A DNA stretch of 64,000 bases from UBA6022 sp032154105 (GTDB lineage: Bacteria > Patescibacteriota > Saccharimonadia > Saccharimonadales > Saccharimonadaceae), in the NCBI GenBank assembly GCA_032154105.1, contig JALDYI010000004.1, positions 17,352-81,351 of the forward strand. The letters run 5' to 3'. Below are positions 58,209 to 64,000 of the stretch, one piece after another. The notes below the pieces were generated by a model, which saw nothing but the letters and a program-made list of their open reading frames with translations, ran no database searches and was not told the origin of the DNA. The position numbers and the translations under genes are program-made. Within the stretch, counting starts at the first letter, position 1. Each line of letters opens with the position of its first letter.

Positions 58209-59489
58209 ATGAAAACAAAACTCCTCATCTTCGGTATCACTGGCGATCTATCAACACGTAAGCTCCTTCCGGCACTAAAAGAAATTTATGCAACAGGGGA
58301 GTTTGATGACCTGTCGATTATTGGTGTATCGCGCCGTGAGGTGAATGTACCCGAACTATTAACTAGTTCGCTGGGTGATGCTGGCCTATCGGATAAGGTA
58401 TCTATTTTCTCTATGGATCTTGCGAAGGCAGAAGATTACGCACGCCTGAAAGAATATGTCGCACTTGGCGAGGATGAGCAATTAATTGTGTATCTTTCGG
58501 TGCCGCCATCGGCAGCAACCTCGATTGTCGACTTTATAGGTGAGGCGGGAATCAATACGCCGAATGTGAAGATTTTGTTCGAAAAGCCGTTTGGTGTTGA
58601 CCTAGACTCGGCGAAAGACGCAATCGCTCGAACAGGTCGCTATTATCACGAAGATCAACTGTACCGCATTGATCACTACTTGGCGAAAGAAATGGCACAA
58701 AACATTGTGGCGTTTCGTGGTGGCAATGCGCTCTTTGGCAACATTTGGAACGATAACTTCATTGAAGCGATTGAAATTATTGCCACTGAAAAAATTGGCA
58801 TTGAGGGCCGTTCAGAGTTTTACGAGCAGACTGGTGCACTGCGCGACTTCGTGCAGGGCCACCTGATGCAACTTTTGGCACTCACCCTAATGGATATTCC
58901 GCACGATTTCGACTGGAAAGAGCTCCCAGAGCTTCGCCTGAAGGCGCTTGAGCAATTGCAGCCTGCCGACCCTTCTAAGGCTGTCCGCGCGCAGTATGAG
59001 GGTTATCAGGCGGAAGCAGGCAACCCGGGTAGCCTCACCGAGACCTTTGTGTCACTTGAGCTAGAGTCAAACCAGCCGCGCTGGCTTGATGTGCCGATTC
59101 TTCTTACGACTGGTAAGGCACTCGACACCAAAACGACCGAGATTCGTATTCACCTCAAAAAACTTCACGAAGCCCAAAGTAATACGATCGTCTTTCGTAT
59201 TCAGCCAAATGAAGGCATTGATATCGAACTATTTACCAAGAAGCCGGGGTACGACCGTGAGTTTGAGACGCGCCATCTCGACCTGCTACTACCTGAGGAT
59301 ACAAAACTTCCAGATGCTTACGAGCAGGTGATCGTTGATGCCATTCGCAGCCACAAGAATCTCTTTACGAGTAGTGATGAAGTACTACGTAGCTGGGAAA
59401 TCCTCAAGCCGGTTCAGGATGCTTGGAATATGGATAACCGACCACTGAGGCAATATGCGCCGCAATCACGCATCGAAGATATTATTTAG
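58209..59489 (+). CDS. zwf: Glucose-6-phosphate dehydrogenase
   Basis: 426 residues, shorter than the common 480-500. It oxidises glucose-6-phosphate to 6-phosphogluconolactone with NADP. The NADP-binding start FGITGDLSTRKLLPAL, the active-site motif YRIDHYLAKEMAQNI (about residues 154-168) and LRDFVQGHLMQLLALTLM are present. TATACT lies nine bases before the ATG. The stop overlaps the end of the converging pilin gene. The route beyond 6-phosphogluconolactone is not in this window. Confidence 0.95.
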   Translation: MKTKLLIFGITGDLSTRKLLPALKEIYATGEFDDLSIIGVSRREVNVPELLTSSLGDAGLSDKVSIFSMDLAKAEDYARLKEYVALGEDEQLIVYLSVPPSAATSIVDFIGEAGINTPNVKILFEKPFGVDLDSAKDAIARTGRYYHEDQLYRIDHYLAKEMAQNIVAFRGGNALFGNIWNDNFIEAIEIIATEKIGIEGRSEFYEQTGALRDFVQGHLMQLLALTLMDIPHDFDWKELPELRLKALEQLQPADPSKAVRAQYEGYQAEAGNPGSLTETFVSLELESNQPRWLDVPILLTTGKALDTKTTEIRIHLKKLHEAQSNTIVFRIQPNEGIDIELFTKKPGYDREFETRHLDLLLPEDTKLPDAYEQVIVDAIRSHKNLFTSSDEVLRSWEILKPVQDAWNMDNRPLRQYAPQSRIEDII

Positions 59490-60001
59490 CAGGCGGCAGC
59501 TGTGCGGGGGATGTACTGGAACGTGCTATATGCAGCAGTGCCATTGCCAGTAAAGGTAGCAATAAGGTCGGGTGAGCATGATTCGCCCTCGTTCTCATCA
59601 AGAATATACGGGTTACCACGGGCGTCGCCTGATTTTAAGCCATCGAGGTTCATACCTGCGGCAGTACCGATTTTTGCAAGGTTGTCGTAGTAGCGCGTCC
59701 AGCAAAGGTGGGTTTTGGCCAGATCTTTTGGCTCGATATTGCCAGTGTTGCCCGACGACACAGCGCACGACCCTGCCGACCATGTACTGCCTGTAATGTC
59801 TTTTAAAAGCTTGCCATCGTTGATACGAGCGGCAAGGATTGCTTTTGTATATAGTGATACATCGCTATCTCTCTTTGAATTTTTTGCCCGGTCCTGAATG
59901 CCGTTGTAGGCAACGACCGTAATGGCAGCAAGGACGCCAATAATAACAATAACGATGAGCAGCTCAACGATAGTGAAGCCTTGTGAACGTATTTTTCTCA
60001 T
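59486..60001 (-). CDS. Type IV pilin-like protein, array member 5
   Basis: 171 residues. Leader MRKIRSQG, cleavage before F, helix TIVELLIVIVIIGVLAAITV with Glu5, then AYNGIQDRAKNSKRDSD. The soluble domain has four cysteines and ends FQYIPRTAAAC, as in compact pilins. It lacks the long C-terminal lectin-like module of its four upstream neighbours, so it may be a core shaft or a minor pilin. Its ATG overlaps the stop of the preceding gene by four bases. Confidence 0.92.
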   Translation of the reverse strand: MRKIRSQGFTIVELLIVIVIIGVLAAITVVAYNGIQDRAKNSKRDSDVSLYTKAILAARINDGKLLKDITGSTWSAGSCAVSSGNTGNIEPKDLAKTHLCWTRYYDNLAKIGTAAGMNLDGLKSGDARGNPYILDENEGESCSPDLIATFTGNGTAAYSTFQYIPRTAAAC

Positions 60002-60969
60002 GATGCGGGTCCTGTTGAGGTTGAATTATCGGGTGTGCCATTCCATGTCCAGTCGGTCGAATTGCCATCGGCGTAACCTGGTAGTGAATCGCCTTTTGTG
60101 ATCATGAATTCATCAAACCAGAGCGTGTCGCCGCTGACGACCGTGAAGTTGTAGAGGCCGGCATTAGTAACGTAGACATCCATTGCTGGTGCGTGGGTGC
60201 CGCTGACTTTTGTCCATGTATTGGCGGGGACGGAAGGCGTGCCAGATGAACCTCCTGTATACGTGCCGTCAGATACCTTACTGCCTTGCCAATAGACCGT
60301 GGGAGTACCAGCTTTGGTAGAGTATACCCAGAGTGACCATTGTACTTTTTCGCCAGCATTTACACGCAGGCTGGTCGAGCTTGGAGTAAGGGCCATGGCG
60401 GCTGTATAGCCGGATGCCCCGGTGATGACTTTTTTGAGCGACGTGGTGCCGTTATGACTGCGGTCAGAAGCGATTGATGACGTTGCAGCTATAGGGCTAC
60501 TTCCTGCTGACCCGAAGGCGCTCGTACTGGCGCCAGTGGCATTTGGGTTGGCGGCGTAGTTGGTTATGGCGGCTACACCACCTTGGCTATGTCCAGCGCA
60601 ACCACCGCTCGCGGGAGTCGTTGCGGTGTTGCTGATTTTGTAGCTTGTCGTGCCGTTGGTCCCCGTTAGGCAATAGGTGCCGGTCGAGGAACTGTACTGG
60701 TATGTAACATTGCCTGAATTAGCGATTCCAAGCGCGCCAAGATTGCCCATGCCATCGCTGCCTGCGGCTGCGGGATATTGATCGGGGTTATCTACTTGGT
60801 AGACTGAGAGTTTCTTGGCAGCTTGCGAGAGGCCGCTGTTTACGCTGCTTACGCGAGCTCGTTCCTGAACGCCGTTGTATGCCACGAGTGTAATAGCCGC
60901 AAGAATACCGATGATTACGATAACAATAAGCAGTTCGACGATTGTGAATCCCGATTGAGTACGTTTCAT
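59998..60969 (-). CDS. Type IV pilin-like adhesin, array member 4
   Basis: 323 residues in three parts. The pilin start (SGFTIVELLIVIVIIGILAA) and a first domain with YCLTGTNGTTSYKI and GGCAGHSQGGVAAITN come first. A variable beta-sandwich region (about 145-295) resembles carbohydrate-binding CBM4/9-type modules. The shared end is YADGNSTDWTWNGTPDN plus STSTGPAS. The gene overlaps both neighbours, so all five genes form one operon read from 63795 downward. Confidence 0.9.
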   Translation of the reverse strand: MKRTQSGFTIVELLIVIVIIGILAAITLVAYNGVQERARVSSVNSGLSQAAKKLSVYQVDNPDQYPAAAGSDGMGNLGALGIANSGNVTYQYSSSTGTYCLTGTNGTTSYKISNTATTPASGGCAGHSQGGVAAITNYAANPNATGASTSAFGSAGSSPIAATSSIASDRSHNGTTSLKKVITGASGYTAAMALTPSSTSLRVNAGEKVQWSLWVYSTKAGTPTVYWQGSKVSDGTYTGGSSGTPSVPANTWTKVSGTHAPAMDVYVTNAGLYNFTVVSGDTLWFDEFMITKGDSLPGYADGNSTDWTWNGTPDNSTSTGPAS

Positions 60970-61901
60970 TATTGTGGTGGTCCTGTTGAAGTTGAATTGT
61001 TAACCGTCCCAGTCCAGGCCCAGTTGGCTGAGTTGCCGTCGGCATAGCCAGGGGCTGAGCTTGTTTCAGTTAACATGACGTCGTCCACATACATCAAGCT
61101 ACTCACTGCAGGCTGCGTGCCTCCATTGTAGAAGTAGAGGGTGGCAGAGGCCGTGTTTGCCGCTTGAAATGTATAAGTAAGACGCTGCCAGCTTCCGATG
61201 GCGTTTCCGTAGCTTCCGCATGAAAGAGCTGTCATCGCAGCACCCCATGCGCACGGTCGCGCACCTGAGCCAAAGGAAGCTGGGAAATACACATATCCAG
61301 ATAGGGTGTAGGTCTTACCGGCGGTGACAGGTGAGCTAAATGAGGTGCCGACACTGGTTGTACCTGTGGTTGTTATTTTGAGTGACGAGGTGCCGCTACG
61401 GGCATAGTCACTGGATCGAGCTACTGTGACACTACCATTTGATGAGAATCCAGTAGCGTTAGTTTCGAGGTTTGGATTGGTGGTTAGATTGGTGATTGCA
61501 GCAACTCCGCCGACACCATGCCCGGCGCAGCCACCGCTCGCCGGAGAATTAGAAGCCTGATCAATCTTGTAGGTTGTTACTCCATTGGTGGCGGTAAGGC
61601 AGTATGTGTTGCCCGAAGCGCTGTATTGGTAGGTGATATCATTATTGTTTGCAATCCCGATCGTGCCAAGATTGTCCATGCCGTTGGCGCCTGCCGCTGC
61701 TGGATATTGATCGGGGTTGTCGACCTGATATAACTTCAATTTCTTTGCAGCCTGAGACAGTGCTGAATTCACCGAACTCACTCGCGCTCGTTCCTGGATG
61801 CCGTTATAGGCGACGATTGTAATTGCGGCTAATATGCCGATAATCACAATGACAATAAGTAGTTCGACGATGGTAAAGCCCGTGTAATTGCGCTTTGTCA
61901 T
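60969..61901 (-). CDS. Type IV pilin-like adhesin, array member 3
   Basis: 310 residues. Pilin start, then a first domain nearly identical to member 4 (QYPAAAGANGMDNLGTIGIA, YCLTATNGVTTYKI, GGCAGHGVGGVAAITNL). The variable module (about 145-285) begins TNPNLETNATGFSSNG and has SSLKITTTGTTSVG and GKTYTLSGYVYFP, a CBM-like pattern, with two extra cysteines. The shared end is YADGNSANWAWTGTVNNS. Confidence 0.9.
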   Translation of the reverse strand: MTKRNYTGFTIVELLIVIVIIGILAAITIVAYNGIQERARVSSVNSALSQAAKKLKLYQVDNPDQYPAAAGANGMDNLGTIGIANNNDITYQYSASGNTYCLTATNGVTTYKIDQASNSPASGGCAGHGVGGVAAITNLTTNPNLETNATGFSSNGSVTVARSSDYARSGTSSLKITTTGTTSVGTSFSSPVTAGKTYTLSGYVYFPASFGSGARPCAWGAAMTALSCGSYGNAIGSWQRLTYTFQAANTASATLYFYNGGTQPAVSSLMYVDDVMLTETSSAPGYADGNSANWAWTGTVNNSTSTGPPQ

Positions 61902-62833
61902 AGGGCAGGTCCTGTCGAGGTTGAGTTATTAGCCGTGCCGTTCCAGATCCAATTATCAGATGAGCCATCGGCATACGCTGGTGTACTCGAGCCCTGTACG
62001 ATCATGAAATTATCAAAATAGACCGGCGGGTCGCCAAGTTTGCCGCCAGGCATGATACGCAGGAAGGCGATGTTATTTGTAGCCCCAACCGTGAAGGTCC
62101 AGGTGATTTGGTGAGTCCCGGCAGTCTTGGGAAGGGTAAACGATGACGACATATCGACCCCGCCGATATTAAACCGAAACCGAGGGCTTGTGCCTGCTGG
62201 TGAGGTGATTGGGCTCGTGAGTGTATACCTTGCGCTTACAGTATAGGTGGTGTTGGTTTGAAAGCCGGGATTGACGATGTCGACGAAGTTATCGTTGCTT
62301 GGATCGTAGAGGGGTGTGATTTTTAACGATTTGCTACCACTGAGGACTCCGATCGATGCCGTCTCTGCGCTTGCACGAGCCGTACTTGTGACTCCAACGA
62401 CAGCAGTGCCGCTTGTTGTTTCGAAGCTTGGATTAGCGACCATATTTGTTATTGCACTGGCGCCGCCTTGGCCGTGCCCAGCGCAGCCGCCACTTTGCGG
62501 AGTAGACTGGGTCGAGTTCGAGTAATATGACACATTGCCGTTTGTAGCAGTGAGGCAGTAGGTTGCGGGGTTGCCGACGTTGTTGACGCTATATTGCAAG
62601 TCATTTGTGTTTGTCATGCCAGCCTCGGTAAGGCTAGTTGGATATACCCCCTCGGTGGCTTGGTATGCCATGACTTTTTTATTAGCCTGAGCAAGCAAGG
62701 ATTGGGCAGCTGATGTGCGGGCTCTATTTTGAATGCCATTAAAGGCTACTATTGTAATAGCGGCCAGAATGCCAATAATAACAATGACGATGAGCAGCTC
62801 GACGATCGTGAAGCCTGGTTGAGCACGTTTCAT
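61898..62833 (-). CDS. Type IV pilin-like adhesin, array member 2
   Basis: 311 residues. Pilin start, then a first domain more divergent than members 3 and 4 (EGVYPTSLTEAGMTNTNDLQ, YCLTATNGNVSYY, GGCAGHGQGGASAITNM). The variable module (about 135-285) has NPSFETTSGTAVVGVTS and NTTYTVSARYTLTSPI. The shared end is YADGSSDNWIWNGTANNS. One-base overlap with the preceding gene. Confidence 0.9.
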   Translation of the reverse strand: MKRAQPGFTIVELLIVIVIIGILAAITIVAFNGIQNRARTSAAQSLLAQANKKVMAYQATEGVYPTSLTEAGMTNTNDLQYSVNNVGNPATYCLTATNGNVSYYSNSTQSTPQSGGCAGHGQGGASAITNMVANPSFETTSGTAVVGVTSTARASAETASIGVLSGSKSLKITPLYDPSNDNFVDIVNPGFQTNTTYTVSARYTLTSPITSPAGTSPRFRFNIGGVDMSSSFTLPKTAGTHQITWTFTVGATNNIAFLRIMPGGKLGDPPVYFDNFMIVQGSSTPAYADGSSDNWIWNGTANNSTSTGPAL

Positions 62834-63795
62834 TACTGTGGAGGTCCCGTTGAAATTGAGTTATTAAGAGAGCCGCTCCAGGCCCAGTCCGTTGTGTTAC
62901 CGTCTGCAAAGTTGGTGTTTGAAGCGTTATTCACCATGACGCCGTCGATATCAAGCGTGTCACCAACTGCCCAGGCGTGCGCACTGCCGTTGCTGAATAT
63001 GACAACCAGGCTCGTGGCGCCAGTCGGAGCAGTCGCGGTCTGGCTGAGGCGTCGCCATGTATTTGCGGAAAGCGTAGTGCTGCCGTACCAAGTAGTTGTG
63101 CCAATCTGGACGCCGCCTGTGTCGTACCAGGCAAGCCCGATGCGGGCGCCGTAATCAGAGCGATTGGTGCGCATTGCGCCGGAAATGGCATAGGTTTGGC
63201 CGGCGGTTACGGCTACCTGATTACTGGTTGAATTGAAGCCGTTATCAGCCGCTGATCCAGCGGTTGTCCAGGTCTTGCGGAGAAATGCCGAACCGTGGAG
63301 GCCGCCACTGGTTGGTCGTGAATTGGTGCCAGCTCCACCAGCGGTGCCGTACCATCGATATGACCAGCTCGCTGTATTGGTCTCGAAGCTTGGATTGGGC
63401 ATGAGGTTGGTAATTGCCGCCACGCCGCCCTGGCCATGTCCCGCGCATCCACCCTGAGCGGGCGAAGAAGATTCGGTGGTTTTGTATGATGTCGTGCCGT
63501 TCGTTGCGGTCAGGCAGTAGCCAGAGGAAGTGCCACTGTATTCATATTTAATGTCATTACTATCGGCAACGCCGGCTGTCGCAAGGGCAGCGGGGTATGA
63601 GCCATTCTCGGCATTATATGTGCCTAGTTTTCGGTTTGCTTGACTGAGTGCCGAACTGACGCTGCTCGCCCGCGCACGCTCCTGAATACCGTTATAGGCC
63701 ACGATCGTAATTGCAGCGAGGATACCGATGATGACGATAACGATGAGTAGTTCGACAATAGTGAAACCGTCAGGATGTTTGTTTTTTTGAATCAT
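62833..63795 (-). CDS. Type IV pilin-like adhesin, array member 1
   Basis: 320 residues, first gene of the operon. Leader MIQKNKHPDG, helix TIVELLIVIVIIGILAAITI, first domain with YCLTATNGTTSYKTT and GGCAGHGQGGVAAITNL. The variable module (about 140-295) contains NPSFETNTASWSYRWYG and GQTYAISGAMRTNRSD. The shared end is FADGNTTDWAWSGSLNNS. A -10-like TATAGT lies about 26 bases upstream of the ATG. Confidence 0.9.
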   Translation of the reverse strand: MIQKNKHPDGFTIVELLIVIVIIGILAAITIVAYNGIQERARASSVSSALSQANRKLGTYNAENGSYPAALATAGVADSNDIKYEYSGTSSGYCLTATNGTTSYKTTESSSPAQGGCAGHGQGGVAAITNLMPNPSFETNTASWSYRWYGTAGGAGTNSRPTSGGLHGSAFLRKTWTTAGSAADNGFNSTSNQVAVTAGQTYAISGAMRTNRSDYGARIGLAWYDTGGVQIGTTTWYGSTTLSANTWRRLSQTATAPTGATSLVVIFSNGSAHAWAVGDTLDIDGVMVNNASNTNFADGNTTDWAWSGSLNNSISTGPPQ

Positions 63796-63884
63796 AAGTT
63801 ATGAATACCTTTACAATGACTATACCAAACGCCAAGCCTAAGCACTAGGAGTTTCGCGAAAGGTGTTGAGAAAGGACGCGCATC

Positions 63885-63935
63885 TGTACATATAGCGGAT
63901 TGCAAATATCACAACATACTACATATAGCGTATTA
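63885..63935 (+). promoter_or_regulatory. Second pair of NrdR-like boxes
   Basis: ACATATAGCG occurs at 63888-63897 and again at 63921-63930, exactly 33 bases apart. The same 10-mer lies in the first box upstream of nrdA (45275-45284), which also has 33-base spacing to its partner. They lie upstream of the gene that starts at 63964. Confidence 0.6.
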
Positions 63936-63963
63936 CATAGGCTCGGTGCTACAATGAAATTCC

Positions 63964-64000
63964 ATGGGAGACATAGCGAACATGGGTAAAAAACAGAAAT
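63964..64000 (+). CDS. Start of a gene cut by the window end
   Basis: TACAAT (63950-63955) lies eight bases before ATG 63964, followed by MGDIANMGKKQK to the window end. A second ATG at 63982 has GGGAG 12 bases upstream. The NrdR-like box pair upstream suggests a gene linked to deoxynucleotide supply or DNA replication; the product cannot be identified. Confidence 0.4.
   Translation, partial: MGDIANMGKKQK

Noticed and set aside
1..64000. CRISPR array, rRNA genes, insertion sequences or integrases
   Set aside because: I saw no regularly spaced direct repeats, no rRNA-like sequence and no transposase or integrase reading frame.
1..64000. UGA recoding as in Gracilibacteria or Absconditabacteria
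   Set aside because: Conserved proteins are full length without in-frame TGA, and TGA ends genes such as murE at 32513-32515.

Overview
The window looks like a chromosomal segment of a Candidatus Saccharibacteria (TM7) or closely related Patescibacteria genome. I base this on the gene content: VirB4/VirB6/PrgI-like secretion genes with several small VirB2-like proteins, FemAB-type peptidoglycan branching enzymes beside Mur ligases that lack their first domain, tandem type IV pilin genes, a bifunctional SIS-type sugar phosphate isomerase and a CarS-like lipid enzyme. Open frames end normally at TGA (for example at 32513-32515), so the UGA-recoded lineages (Gracilibacteria, Absconditabacteria) are unlikely. 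This assignment is inference; no rRNA gene is present.

Layout. (1) 1-20.4 kb: a type IV secretion-like locus. It holds PrgI/VirB3-like, split VirB4 and a large membrane protein on the minus strand, a coiled-coil membrane protein, two large VirB6-like proteins with the C-terminal remnant of a third, and six small two-helix VirB2-like proteins. Hsp20, ComF and a serine tRNA lie among them. (2) 20.5-31.1 kb: tRNA genes and housekeeping genes (HIT, rlmH, valS, tsaD), a FemAB protein, a pilin and a 497-aa possible effector. (3) 31.2-37.7 kb: a tightly overlapping cell-wall operon, murE-like, murF-like, hydrolase, DegT aminotransferase and two femAB genes. (4) 37.7-45.1 kb: a degenerate phosphohexomutase domain, groES-groEL under a CIRCE operator, a sugar isomerase, a MacB-type ABC exporter and a fourth serine tRNA. 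(5) 45.2-50.6 kb: a ribonucleotide reductase operon with NrdR-like boxes, then a nucleotide-sanitation fusion protein. (6) 50.6-52.7 kb: three phospholipid genes. (7) 52.7-58.2 kb: an accessory island with a tRNA-like remnant, a DUF3800-like protein, a retron-type reverse transcriptase, an HNH nuclease and a Panacea-type toxin-antitoxin pair. (8) 58.2-64 kb: zwf, then five overlapping type IV pilin genes, four of which share both ends but differ in the middle.

The most interesting points are these. The RNR operon encodes a large subunit without its redox-active C-terminal cysteines, immediately followed by a 59-aa ORF that ends in exactly such a tail (MCMGCQ), so the tail may work in trans. 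Its small subunit carries the residue set of a tyrosine-less, class Ic-like enzyme. The pilin array looks like a modular adhesin repertoire. The island RT is preceded by an 11-bp inverted repeat that could bound a very short retron RNA. Many genes have a -10 box only 5-9 bases before the start codon, which points to widespread leaderless transcription.
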